Origin: Fodinibacter sp963695175
GTDB lineage: Bacteria > Actinomycetota > Actinomycetes > Actinomycetales > Dermatophilaceae
Direction: 5' to 3'
NCBI GenBank assembly: GCA_963695175.1
Contig: CAVOGG010000010.1
Span: 124,001-188,000 of the forward strand
DNA length: 64,000 bases
Under the pieces are notes generated by a model. That model had not been told where the DNA came from and did no database searches. It worked only from the letters and a program-made list of their open reading frames with translations. Below, piece by piece: positions 1 through 8,927 of this stretch; position 1 is the first letter of the stretch, and every line of letters begins with the position of its first letter. Both the position numbers and the translations under genes were made by a program.

Positions 1-401
1 CAGTGCACACCGAGGTCGGCGTGGCTGTCGACCCTGGTCGCGCCCAGCGTCTCGAGGCGCGTCACCTCGGCCGCCACCCGCTCGCGTTGCTCGTCGAGGG
101 GCACCGACGGGCCGCCGCCTGCCAAGAGGTCGATGTGCACGCGGTTCTTGACGGTCTTGGCCTCCGGCACCTTCTGGAAGAAGATCCGCGGATGGCCGTC
201 CGCCTCGATCGCCGAGGCGTCGTTCCACCGCTCCTCCGGCACATCGTTGGCGGCGAGGAACGCCGGCCAGTCGGCGAAGTCACCTGGTGGCGCGGGCACG
301 GCATACCCGCGCTCGGCGAGCGCGGACGCCCAGAACAGCGCGAGCGCGCCGGGGTCGGCGGCGTCGAAGACGACCTGGATGGGAGCTGTCGATCGGTCCA
401 T
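1..401 (-). CDS. VOC (glyoxalase-like) family protein, 3' end cut by window
   Basis: The minus strand reads from ATG at 401 as an open frame to the window edge. The protein begins MDRSTAPIQVVFDAADP, followed by ALFWASAL and, later, RIFFQKVPEAKTVKNR and VHIDLLA. This is the usual layout of actinobacterial VOC-fold (glyoxalase/bleomycin-resistance-like) proteins: a beta-alpha module opening with a D..DP..LA.FW pattern and a second half with F..VPE.K..KNR.H.D. VOC proteins are metal-dependent or metal-free enzymes or binding proteins, so the substrate cannot be stated. About 133 residues are visible and the C-terminus lies outside the window. It is divergent from the helR-like gene. Family assignment is good; function is unknown. 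Confidence 0.75.
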   Translation of the reverse strand, partial: MDRSTAPIQVVFDAADPGALALFWASALAERGYAVPAPPGDFADWPAFLAANDVPEERWNDASAIEADGHPRIFFQKVPEAKTVKNRVHIDLLAGGGPSVPLDEQRERVAAEVTRLETLGATRVDSHADLGVH

Positions 402-604
402 CTCGGCAGTGTGCCGCCGCCCACCGACAGGCGGGGCGACACGCACCACCCGATCCGGCTTCCGCACGGCCCTCCCCGGCGCTACCATCATCGGTTCGCC
501 AGTATGCGAACCAACCCACAGATGAGAGGCGGATCCGCCGTGCCTGCGCCGACCGCCGACACCCCCGAGGCCACCGCACCACCACCACCAGCACCACCGA
601 CGAG

Positions 605-2611
605 GTGCTGGCCCGCGAACAGGCCCACCTCGACCACGCCCGCGCCGAGCTGCGCCGGATGCGCGAGAACACCGACCGGCTCGACGCCGCCAAGGCGACC
701 GACGCCTGGACGAGCGAGCTGCTCGGGCGGGTGCTGGCCCGCCGCGTGGCCTCCCTGCAGGACGACCCGCGCACCACCTTGTTCTTCGGCCGGATCGACA
801 CCCGCACCGAGCACGGGGCGGAGACCTTCCACATCGGGCGACGGCACGTCTCCGACGACCGCGGGGACCCGGTCGTCGTCGACTGGCGCGCCCCCATCTC
901 CACCGCCTTCTACCGGGCCTCCCCTACTGCGCCGATGGGCGTCGAGCTGCGTCGCCGGTTCGGAGTCGACCGCGGCCGGCTCACCGCGTACGAGGACGAA
1001 CGCCTGGCGGCCGGCGACGCCACCGGGCACAGCGGCATCCTCGCCGCCGAGATCGAGCGGCCCCGCTCCGGCCCGATGCGCGACATCGTGTCGACGATCC
1101 AGCCCGAGCAGGACGAGATCGTGCGTAGCGACATCGGCACCAGCATCTGCGTGCAGGGCGCCCCGGGCACCGGGAAGACCGCCGTCGGCCTGCACCGCGC
1201 CGCATGGCTGCTCTACTCCTTCCGCGCGCAGCTCGACCGGTCCGGCGTGCTCGTCATCGGCCCCAACCGGGCGTTCCTCGACCACATCGGCGCGGTGCTC
1301 CCCTCGCTCGGCGAGGCCCGGGTCGGTCACGCGACGATCGACACGCTGCTCGCGCACGGCCGGGTGCGCGCCGAGGACACCACGGAGGTCGCGATCCTCA
1401 AGGGCGACGCACGGCTCGCCGAGGTGCTGCACCGCGCCGTCTGGGCGCACGTCGGTCGCGCTGACGACGCGCTGGTCGTCCCGCGGGGGTCACGACGCTG
1501 GCGGGTGCCCTCGTACGAGATCCAGGACGAGCTCGACGCACTGATCGCGCGCGGGGTGCGCTACTCCGCCGCCCGCACCCTGCTCCCCCAACGTCTTGCC
1601 CACCACGTGCTCCTGCAGATGGAGCGCTCCGGCGACGCCCCTGACGACCGCGTGCAGGACACCGTGGCCCGGGCGGCGCCGGTGGCCGCCTACGTCCGCG
1701 GGCTCTGGCCGGCGCTCGACCCGGCCGCCGTCGTGTTCCGGCTCTTCTCGGATGCCGCGACGCTCACCGCCGCGGCGGACGGCATCCTGACGGCCGATGA
1801 GCAGCGGATGCTGCTGTGGGACAACCCACCTCGCACGAAGGGCGCCGCGCGGTGGAGCCGGGCGGACCTGGCCCTGCTCGACGAGGTGGGCGACCTGCTC
1901 GACCGCACGCCGAGCCTCGGACACGTGGTGCTCGACGAGGCGCAGGACCTCTCCCCGATGCAGCTGCGGGCCGTCGGCCGCCGCGCGTCCACCGGGTCGC
2001 TCACCGTGCTCGGCGACATCGCCCAGGGCACCACGCCGTGGGCCACCGAGTCGTGGCACGACGCCATGGGGCACCTCGGCCGCCCCACGCACGAGCTCGT
2101 CGTGCTCGACCGCGGGTTCCGGGTGCCTGCCCTGGTCATCGACTTCGCCGCCCGCCTGCTGCCGCACATGGCGCCGGGGCTCGGGGCGCCGAGGTCAGTG
2201 CGCGACAACCCCGGTCGGCTCTCCGTGGTGGCGACCGACCCGGCGGGGCGCGCGGCCGCGGTGACCGAGGCGGTGCGTGCCGCGCTCGGCCGCCCGGGTT
2301 CGGTCGGCGTCATCGGCCCGGATGCCGGGATCGCCGCCCTGAGCGAGGACCTCACCGCTGCCGGCATCGCGCACGGCCGGCTGGACGCCGACCACGGCGA
2401 CGACGAGGACCGACAGGTGGAGCTCGTGCCGGCGAGCATCGCCAAGGGGCTGGAGTTCGACCGGGTCGTGGTCGTCGAACCGGCGGCGATCGCTGCGGCC
2501 GAGCCCGACGAGCGCACCGGCCTGCGCCGGCTCTACGTCGTGCTCACCCGCGCGGTGTCGGAGCTGACGGTGGTGCACGCCGAGCCGCTGCCCGGCCCGC
2601 TGCGCACGTGA
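605..2611 (+). CDS. helR: RNA polymerase recycling motor ATPase, HelR/HelD type
   Basis: This is a UvrD-like superfamily 1 ATPase. The N-terminal helical arm (LAREQAHLDHARAEL, then MRENTDRLDA) is followed by a segment with LFFGRIDT and IGRRHV, Walker A GAPGTGKTAVGLHR near residue 185, Walker B VVLDEAQDLSPMQL near residue 441, and late helicase motifs (KGLEFDRVVVVEP, YVVLTRAV). HelD-like proteins pull stalled RNA polymerase off DNA; actinobacterial HelR additionally displaces rifamycin from the enzyme (established for the family). I favour HelR over HelD from the LFFGRID and IGRRHV signatures. The start is uncertain. GTG 605 has no ribosome site, whereas GTG 540 follows AGAGGCGG but is in another frame, so an indel in the intervening ACC-repeat tract (about 575-600) may hide the true N-terminus. 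Confidence 0.8.
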   Translation: MLAREQAHLDHARAELRRMRENTDRLDAAKATDAWTSELLGRVLARRVASLQDDPRTTLFFGRIDTRTEHGAETFHIGRRHVSDDRGDPVVVDWRAPISTAFYRASPTAPMGVELRRRFGVDRGRLTAYEDERLAAGDATGHSGILAAEIERPRSGPMRDIVSTIQPEQDEIVRSDIGTSICVQGAPGTGKTAVGLHRAAWLLYSFRAQLDRSGVLVIGPNRAFLDHIGAVLPSLGEARVGHATIDTLLAHGRVRAEDTTEVAILKGDARLAEVLHRAVWAHVGRADDALVVPRGSRRWRVPSYEIQDELDALIARGVRYSAARTLLPQRLAHHVLLQMERSGDAPDDRVQDTVARAAPVAAYVRGLWPALDPAAVVFRLFSDAATLTAAADGILTADEQRMLLWDNPPRTKGAARWSRADLALLDEVGDLLDRTPSLGHVVLDEAQDLSPMQLRAVGRRASTGSLTVLGDIAQGTTPWATESWHDAMGHLGRPTHELVVLDRGFRVPALVIDFAARLLPHMAPGLGAPRSVRDNPGRLSVVATDPAGRAAAVTEAVRAALGRPGSVGVIGPDAGIAALSEDLTAAGIAHGRLDADHGDDEDRQVELVPASIAKGLEFDRVVVVEPAAIAAAEPDERTGLRRLYVVLTRAVSELTVVHAEPLPGPLRT

Positions 2612-2626
2612 CCGGCTCGACCCGGC

Positions 2627-2866
2627 TCAACCGGCGTCCTCGAGCGGGCGCGAGGGTGCGGCGGCCAGTCCACGCACCAGCACGTCGACGAGGTGGGGCA
2701 CCTCGGCCGAGTCGACCTGAACGGTCGCCGCACAGGTGTCACCGCGCCAGATCGACAGCACGACGAGCCCGTGCTCGGGGTGCCACGAGACGCGCAACGC
2801 CCGGGCTCCCCCGCGGGCGTCGACGACCACCTCGCCACGGATCGGGAGCGGGGACACCTCGGCCAT
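2627..2866 (-). CDS. Small conserved hypothetical protein (79 aa)
   Basis: An open frame of 79 residues runs from ATG 2866, with strong GC3 codon bias. The protein begins MAEVSPLPIRGEVVVDARGG and contains LRVSWHPEHGLVVLSIWRGD and VPHLVDVLVRGL. It has no signal peptide or membrane segment and looks like a small beta-rich protein ending in a helix. Short proteins of this pattern are common in Actinobacteria, but I know no function. It ends 16 nt from the helR stop in convergent orientation and begins 77 nt from the end of lpdA on the same strand. Confidence 0.6.
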   Translation of the reverse strand: MAEVSPLPIRGEVVVDARGGARALRVSWHPEHGLVVLSIWRGDTCAATVQVDSAEVPHLVDVLVRGLAAAPSRPLEDAG

Positions 2867-2943
2867 GACCCATCATCACCCGCAGACCCGGGCGGCGCCA
2901 GAGCGCGGCATCCCTGGTTCGGCGTGGGCGGCGGCCGCAGGGC

Positions 2944-4341
2944 TCAGAGGTTGATCATGTGGCCGGCGATGCCCTCGACGGCCTCCTTGACCGCCTCGGA
3001 CAGGGTCGGGTGCGCGAAGACGTTGCGCGACACCTCGTCCGCGGTGAGGTCCCACTTCTGCGCCAGCGTGAGCACCGGCAGCAGCTCGGTCACGTCGGGG
3101 CCGATCATGTGCGCACCGATGATCTCGTTGTGCGTGGCGTCGGCGACCACCTTGACGAAGCCGACCGCGTCGCCCAGGCCCATGGCCTTGCCGTTCGCGG
3201 TGAACGGGAAGGTCGCGGTCTTGACGTCGTAGCCCTTCTCCCTGGCCTGCGCCTCGGAGTACCCGAAGGAGCCGATCTGCGGGTGGCAGTACGTGGCGCG
3301 CGGGATGAAGTCGTAGTCGACCGGCATCGTGTCGGCGCCGGCGAGGGTCTCGGCGGCGACGATGCCCTGCGCCTCGGCGACGTGCGCGAGCATCAGCTTC
3401 GCCGTGCAGTCACCGATGGCGTAGACGTTCGGCACGTTGGTGCGGCAGTACTCGTCGATCGCGACCGCGCCACGGTCGGTGAGCTCGACCCCGATCTCCT
3501 TGAGGCCGTACCCCTCGGTGCGCGGGGCGAAGCCGATCGCGGAGAGCAGCTTGTCGGCCTCGAGGACCTGCTGGTCGCCGCCGGCTGCCGGGGAGACGGT
3601 GACGCGCACGCCGGATCCGGTGTCCTCGACGCCCTCGACCTTGGTGCTGAGCATGACCTTCACGCCGAGCTTCTTGTAGTGCCGGGCGAGCTCCTTGGAG
3701 ATGTCGGCGTCCTCGGTGGGCACCATCCGGTCGAGGAACTCCACGATGGTGACGTCGACGCCGAAGTTCTTCATGACGTAGGCGAACTCGACACCGATGG
3801 CGCCCGACCCGGCGATGATGATCGAGCCCGGAAGGTTCTCGTCGAGGATCTGCTCCTCGTAGGTGACGACGTTGGTCGAGACCTCGACACCGGGCAGCAT
3901 CCGGGTGACCGCACCCGCGGCGATGATGAGGTGGTCGAAGGTCAGCTGCCGGGTGGAGCCGTCGTTGAGCGCGACGTCCATCGAGGTGGCGCTGGTGAGC
4001 GTGCCCCAGCCGTCGACCTCCTCGACCTTGTTCTTCTTCATCAGGAAGTGCACGCCCTTGACGATGTTCGCCGACACCTGTCGCGAGCGCGAGTGGGTCG
4101 GGCCGTAGGACATCGTGGCGTCGCCCTCGATGCCGTACTTCGCCTTGTCGTGCTGGAGCAGGTGCGCGATCTCGGCGTTCTTGATGAGCGCCTTGCTCGG
4201 GATGCATCCGACGTTGAGGCAGACGCCGCCCCAGTACTTCTTCTCGACGACCGCGACCTTCTTCCCCAGCTGTGACGCGCGGATCGCCGCGACGTACCCA
4301 CCAGGACCAGCACCGAGCACCACGACATCGAAGTCAGCCAT
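2944..4341 (-). CDS. lpdA: Dihydrolipoyl dehydrogenase
   Basis: This FAD-dependent pyridine nucleotide disulfide oxidoreductase reoxidises dihydrolipoamide in the pyruvate and 2-oxoglutarate dehydrogenase complexes and produces NADH. At 465 aa it has the normal family length. It shows the FAD-binding GAGPGGYVAAI at residues 10-20, the redox-active disulfide in GGVCLNVGCIPSKAL (Cys41 and Cys46), the NAD-binding GSGAIGVEFAY, the second FAD motif YAIGDC, and the C-terminal active-site His in FAHPTLSE. ATG 4341 is the obvious start because the FAD motif follows within ten residues. The gene stands alone, followed 32 nt upstream by the tail of mrdA on the same strand; no E1 or E2 subunit gene lies in the window. 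Confidence 0.97.
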   Translation of the reverse strand: MADFDVVVLGAGPGGYVAAIRASQLGKKVAVVEKKYWGGVCLNVGCIPSKALIKNAEIAHLLQHDKAKYGIEGDATMSYGPTHSRSRQVSANIVKGVHFLMKKNKVEEVDGWGTLTSATSMDVALNDGSTRQLTFDHLIIAAGAVTRMLPGVEVSTNVVTYEEQILDENLPGSIIIAGSGAIGVEFAYVMKNFGVDVTIVEFLDRMVPTEDADISKELARHYKKLGVKVMLSTKVEGVEDTGSGVRVTVSPAAGGDQQVLEADKLLSAIGFAPRTEGYGLKEIGVELTDRGAVAIDEYCRTNVPNVYAIGDCTAKLMLAHVAEAQGIVAAETLAGADTMPVDYDFIPRATYCHPQIGSFGYSEAQAREKGYDVKTATFPFTANGKAMGLGDAVGFVKVVADATHNEIIGAHMIGPDVTELLPVLTLAQKWDLTADEVSRNVFAHPTLSEAVKEAVEGIAGHMINL

Positions 4342-4373
4342 GGCGCCAGCCTATCGGCCGGTCGCGGCCCTCC

Positions 4374-6388
4374 TCACGGGAGCCCGCGCAGTGTCAGGTG
4401 CACCGCCTGCCCCACCCGACCGGCGGTGTTCGCGCCCGGACCGCCCTGCGCGATGACCACCGAGACGACCCAGCGCGGCCGGTTCGCCGGAGCGTACGAC
4501 ACGAACCACGAGGTGTTCTTCTTGCCCGACACCTCGGCAGTGCCGGTCTTCCCGGCTACGGGCCAGTCCTTCATCGCTCCGAAGAGGTAGCGGGTGCTGC
4601 CGCGCTGCACGGTGTCGACCAGGGCGGAGCGCAGGTACGCGTCGACCTGCCGGGTCAGCGGTGCCGCGCGGCGCGGCCCGGCGACGACGGCCTCGTGCCG
4701 CCCGGTGGCGGGGTCGACGACCGAGGACCCCACCCGCGGGGTGAGCACGGACCCACCGTTCGCGATCGCGGCATACATGACGGCCACCTGGAGCGGCGTG
4801 ACGGCGACGTCGCCCTGGCCGATCGAGAAGTTGGCGGCGTCACCGGGCGCGCAGCAGGTAGCCGCTGGTGCAGTTCTCGGCGGCGACCGCCTTGAGGTAG
4901 GCCGCCTCCTTCGGGTCGGTGACGTCGGGGTAGCCGATCCGGCCGCGACGGCAGGACTCGGTCCTGGTCGCCTCCCAGTAGGCCCGCTTCCAGGCCCGGT
5001 CGGGGATGCGGCCGGTCGCCTCGCCGGGAAGGTCGATGCCGGTGCGGGCGCCGAGCCCCAGGCCCTTGGTCGCGGAGACGAACGGGTCTCGGGCGTCGCT
5101 CGTGGCCGCGAACCCGCCCTGGGCTCGCCAGGAGTCGTAGGCGACCTTGTAGAACACGGTGTCGCACGAGACCTGCAGGGCCATCCGGAACGAGATGTTC
5201 CCCCGGTCGTGCGTCTCGTGGTTGTGGAACACCCGGTTGCCGATGCGGTAGCTCGACGGACAGCCGTAGGTGCCGTCGAGCGGGTTGCCGGCCCGCACCG
5301 CCGCCACCACGGAGGCCGGCTTGAGCGTGCTCGCCGGTGCCCACTGCACGCCGATCGCCCGCGACAGCAAGGGCGTCCCGGCCGACGGCGCGGTGAGGCT
5401 CGCGTAGCCGGCCTGCGAGATGCCGCCGGTCCAGACGTTCGGGTCGTAGGTCGGCGCGCTCGCCAGGGCGGCCACCGCCCCGGTGCGCGGGTCGAGCACG
5501 ACGACGGCGCCGGAGTCGGCCGGCCAGCCTCGTTTACGGGCCGCGGCCATCTGGCGAGCCAGCGCGCGCTCGGCCGCGGCCTGCACGCGCACGTCGATCG
5601 AGGTCACCAGGTCGCGGCCGGTCACCGGCTCGGTGCGCGACACCACCCCGGTGACCAGGCCCGCGGGCGTCGACCGAGACCACCGTGCGGCCGGGGGTAC
5701 CTCGCAGCACCGAGTCGTACTGCTGCTCGAGCCCCGCCCGGCCGACGAGGTCGTCGGCGACCAGCCCGCGACCGTCGCCGAGCTCGTCGCTGCGCACCTG
5801 GCCCAGGTAACCCAGCACCTGGGCGGCACTGACGCCCTGTGGCCGGGGGTAGAACCGCACCGGGCGCGACTCGACGGCCACGCCGGGGAACGCGTCGGGG
5901 CGCTCGACCAGCGACAGGGCCTTCGCCGGGTCCACCCCCTCCGCGAGCGGCACCGGCACCTGCGGCGAACCGGCCCAGCAGGCGGGGGCGGCCGGTGCCC
6001 CCGGCTCGCCGCACAGCCAGGTGCGGCCGAGCAGCTCGTCGGCCGGCCGGCCCAGCTCGGCGGCCACCGCACGCACCTCGGCCGCGCCCCGGTCGGCACT
6101 GTTCGCGATCACCCGTCGCTCGATCGTCACCACCGTGCTGGCGCGGTTGTCGGCCAGCACCGTGCCCTGACTGTCGAGGATGCGCCCGCGCAGGGCCGGC
6201 ACCACGAGGGTGCGGGTGTCCAGCGCGGAGGCCGCGGCGCGGAAGTCGTCGTGCCCGGCCAGCTGCACCTGGCCCAGCCGTCCGACGAGGGCCGCGAAGC
6301 CGAGCCCGACGAGGAGCACGACGGCCAGGAACCGGCCCTGGTGGGTGCCCACCCGACGGTCGCGGGCGGTGGTGCCGAGTCGGCTCAC
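4374..6388 (-). CDS. mrdA: Penicillin-binding protein 2 (elongasome transpeptidase), two frameshifts as read
   Basis: The product is a class B PBP that crosslinks lateral-wall peptidoglycan with RodA. GTG 6388 overlaps the mreD stop (GTGA). The N-terminus has one membrane anchor (FLAVVLLVGLGFAALVG), then the dimerisation region (RGRILDSQGTVLADN), the transpeptidase SxxK motif in PASTLKPASV, and the KTGTAEV box near the C-terminus. Read literally the frame breaks twice, at GGG 5665-5667 and GGG 4845-4847; removing one G at each site restores one continuous protein of about 670 aa. The span of 2015 nt is 2 modulo 3, which fits two single-base insertions. I suspect base-call errors rather than loss, since the gene is normally needed for rod growth. 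No rodA is adjacent. Confidence 0.85.
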
Positions 6389-6876
6389 CCGTACCTCCGG
6401 CGCACCAGGCCACGCTCGGCGGCCACCACGACCGGCACCGCGAGCGCCGCGACGGTGGCAGTGAGCAGGCACTGCACGACGACGGCACCGAGGTCGACCG
6501 GAGCCCCCACCGCGAGCGCACCGAGCACGCCGACACCCTCGACGATGGCCGACGCACCCAGTGCCACCAGGGCCACTCGGGGCGCGGCGACCGGGCCCTC
6601 GAGCCGGACGCGCCCCGCGAAGGCGCCGGCAGCGGCATACGTCAGGGCCTGCACGCCCAGGTGGGCCGATCCGGGCGGAACGAGGTCGAGCAGCCAGCCG
6701 GCGGCGAGGCCGACTGCCGCGCCGGCCACCGGGCCGCGCAGCAGCGCCCACGCGACGACGAGCACGAGCACCAGGTCGGGCACGACGGCCACGTGGCGCG
6801 CGCCGAGGGACACCACGAGCAGGACCGCCACGAGCACCACCAGGCCCCGCAGCAGGAGGGCGCCCCGGGCACTCAT
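6385..6876 (-). CDS. mreD: Rod shape-determining membrane protein MreD
   Basis: This is a hydrophobic protein of about 163 aa starting MSARGALLLRGLVVL. It has about five membrane segments, among them LVVLVAVLLVVSLG, VPDLVLVLVVAWALL and AAVGLAAGWLLDLVPPG; the GLLDL-like motif before PPGSAHLG is typical of MreD. MreD is part of the MreBCD/RodA/PBP2 complex that positions lateral wall synthesis. The gene starts at ATG 6876 in an ATGA overlap with the predicted true stop of mreC. The sequence as given reads straight through from mreC, so automatic calling would report a fused MreC-MreD protein; see the mreC entry for why I treat them as two genes. Confidence 0.8.
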   Translation of the reverse strand: MSARGALLLRGLVVLVAVLLVVSLGARHVAVVPDLVLVLVVAWALLRGPVAGAAVGLAAGWLLDLVPPGSAHLGVQALTYAAAGAFAGRVRLEGPVAAPRVALVALGASAIVEGVGVLGALAVGAPVDLGAVVVQCLLTATVAALAVPVVVAAERGLVRRRYG

Positions 6877-7764
6877 CCGGTGCCCGTCGCCGCCGGGCGC
6901 GGGGTGCTGCGCCGCGAGCCCGAGCACCACCGCGACGACGTCGAGGGAGGTGGGGTCGACGTCGGGAGTGACCGTGCCGGTGGGGGCCAGCCGGCCGACG
7001 CCCAGGTGCACGCTCGTCACCCGCCCGACCGGGATGCCGGGCACGTACGGGCGGTCGCCCACGCTGCCGAGGGTGGTGACGACGTCCCCGAGGGCGGCGG
7101 TGCCCCGCTCGACGAGGGCGAAGGAGAGCAGGCCCGGCTCGGGGCGATCGCCACCGGGCAGGGCGGCACCGGACGCCTCGCCGAGCACCCCACGCGGGCC
7201 GACCCGAACCCCGACGGTGAGGTCGGCGCTGCCGACGAGGAGCACGTCGGAGGTCCACGGGGCGACCGAGACGACCCGGCCGACCAGGCCCTCGGCCGCC
7301 ACGACCGTGCGGTCGACCTCGACCCCGTCGCGTGACCCGGCATCGATCGTGAGGCGCTCCGGTCCGGCGGGGCCCGAGGCGCCGACGGCGACGACCCTCG
7401 CTGGCACGAGACGGGCGCCGGCGAGCGCCGGTGTCTCGAGGATGCCGGCGCTGCCGTGCAGGGCGGCGACCTCACGCTGGGCGGCCGCGAGGCGGGTGGC
7501 GAGCAAGGCCTGCTCGGCGCGGGCGGCCGACACCTCGTCGTCACCGGGGCCGAGGAGCCGTTCGAGCGGGCCGAGGACGGTTGCCGCGGCCCCGCGCACC
7601 GGCTCGAGGCCGGCGGCCCCTGACGCCCCGAGCGCGACGACGAGACCGGTCACCGCGAGGGCGACGGTGAGGAGACGACGGGAACGGGCGGCGGTACCAC
7701 GGCCCGTCGCGGCCCGGCCGGACACGACTGGGCCGCGACCGGTGGGCGTGCGTCGCACGTGCAT
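6873..7764 (-). CDS. mreC: Cell shape-determining protein MreC, frameshifted near its 3' end
   Basis: MreC is the periplasmic-side scaffold of the elongasome. The N-terminus is basic and is followed by a membrane anchor (LLTVALAVTGLVVALG), a coiled coil (AARAEQALLATRLAAAQREVA) and the beta domain (RLTIDAGSRDGVEVD, GLVGRVVSVAPWTSDVLL, GVLGEASG, YVPGIPVGRV, DVDPTSLDVVAVVL). ATG 7764 lies 2 nt after the mreB stop. Literal reading continues without a stop into mreD. Removing one base from the CCC at 6919-6921 gives a stop at 6873-6875 overlapping the mreD ATG, and the span of 892 nt is 1 modulo 3. I therefore infer a one-base insertion rather than a true MreC-MreD fusion. Confidence 0.8.
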
Positions 7765-7766
7765 CG

Positions 7767-8801
7767 TCAGGGACGCCGGTTGTCGACGAGCACGCGCTCG
7801 AGCGTGCTGAACTCCTCGACGCACCGGCCCGCACCGCGGGCCACCGCGTGCAGGGGGTCGTCGGCGGCGTGCACGGGCACGCCAAGCTCGTGGCTGAGCC
7901 GCTCGTCGAGACCGCGGATCAGCGCGCCACCGCCGGTGAGGGCGATGCCCCGGTCGGCGACGTCACCGGCCAGCTCGGGCGGGCAGACGTCGAGCACGGT
8001 GCGCACGAGCTCGACGATCTGCACGACCGGGGTCTCGATGGCGCGGCGCACCTCGGCTGAGCCGATCGACACCGTCTTGGGCAGCCCGGTGACGAGGTCG
8101 CGACCCCGCACCCGCTCGGTGAGCTCCTCGCGCAGCGGGAAGGCCGAACCGGCGCCGATCTTGAGGTCCTCCGCGCTGCGCTCCCCCAGCAGCAGCGAGT
8201 ACTCGCTCTTGAGGTGGGCGACGAGCGCGTCGTCGATCTCGTCGCCCCCGATCCGCACCGTGCGGGAGGTGACCACGCCACCGAGGCTGATGATGGCGAC
8301 GTCGGTGGTGCCTCCACCGACGTCGACCACCATCGACGCTCGGGTGTCCTCGACGGGCAGCCCGGCACCGATCGCCGCCGCCATCGTCTCCTCGATGACG
8401 TACACCCGTCGGGCGCCGGAGCGCAGGGTGGCGTCCTCGAGGGCCCGGCGCTCGACGCTGGTGATGTCGCTCGGCACGCAGACCACGACCCGCGGGCGGA
8501 TCAGCCGCGAGGGCGAGACCTGCTCGACGAACCAGCGGATCATCCGCTCGGTGACGTCGGCGTCGGAGATGACCCCGTCGCGCAGCGGCCGCACCGCCGT
8601 GACCGACTCCGGGGTGCGGCCGAGCATCTCCTTGGCGCGGTGCCCGGCCGCCAGCAGCTGGCTGGAACCGGTGCGGATCGCCACCACGGACGGCTCGTCG
8701 AGCACGACCCCCCGGCCGCGTTCGTAGATGACGGTGTTGGCCGTGCCGAGGTCGATCGCGAGGTCCCTCCCGCGCACCCACCCCGACGCCCAGCCGCTCA
8801 T
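7767..8801 (-). CDS. mreB: Actin-like rod shape-determining protein MreB
   Basis: At 344 aa this has the usual length for bacterial actin MreB, which forms membrane-associated filaments that steer lateral wall synthesis. It has the phosphate-1 motif DLAIDLGTANTVIY near the N-terminus, the connector ERRALEDA, the phosphate-2 motif VVDVGGGTTDVAII, the IGGDEIDDALVAHLK region, and the adenosine motif IALTGGGALIRGL. The start is ATG 8801. It opens a polycistronic unit mreB-mreC-mreD-mrdA with 2 nt, overlap and overlap spacings. An 8-bp hairpin (8871-8891) and the promoter region lie upstream. The motifs leave little doubt. Confidence 0.96.
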   Translation of the reverse strand: MSGWASGWVRGRDLAIDLGTANTVIYERGRGVVLDEPSVVAIRTGSSQLLAAGHRAKEMLGRTPESVTAVRPLRDGVISDADVTERMIRWFVEQVSPSRLIRPRVVVCVPSDITSVERRALEDATLRSGARRVYVIEETMAAAIGAGLPVEDTRASMVVDVGGGTTDVAIISLGGVVTSRTVRIGGDEIDDALVAHLKSEYSLLLGERSAEDLKIGAGSAFPLREELTERVRGRDLVTGLPKTVSIGSAEVRRAIETPVVQIVELVRTVLDVCPPELAGDVADRGIALTGGGALIRGLDERLSHELGVPVHAADDPLHAVARGAGRCVEEFSTLERVLVDNRRP

Positions 8802-8870
8802 GTCAGCAGGCTAGGTCGAGGGAGCGCGGCGGTCCGGGTGCCGCGCCGAGCGGCGGCCGGACCGGCCCCC

Positions 8871-8891
8871 GGATGCCGGGTCACGGCATCC
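8871..8891. terminator. Inverted GGATGCCG pair, hairpin between divergent genes
   Basis: GGATGCCG at 8871-8878 and CGGCATCC at 8884-8891 form a perfect 8-bp stem with a 5-nt loop. It lies between the 5' ends of the divergent mreB and hydrolase genes, so a terminator role is not expected there. It could be a protein-binding site or simply an inverted pair of a word that is frequent in this window. No T-tract follows. Confidence 0.4.
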
Positions 8892-8927
8892 GTGGACGTC
8901 CGGGCGGGGCTCTGGGATCGTGGGCCG

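Noticed and set aside
287..604. Extension of the HelR frame upstream to an ATG at 287
   Set aside because: The added residues are Arg-rich low-complexity sequence overlapping the divergent VOC gene; not coding in character.
2959..4275. Long open frame on the plus strand opposite lpdA (438 codons)
   Set aside because: It is the antisense mirror of a certain lpdA gene, has unnatural Asp/Val/Arg-rich composition and no motif; such shadows are normal at this GC content.
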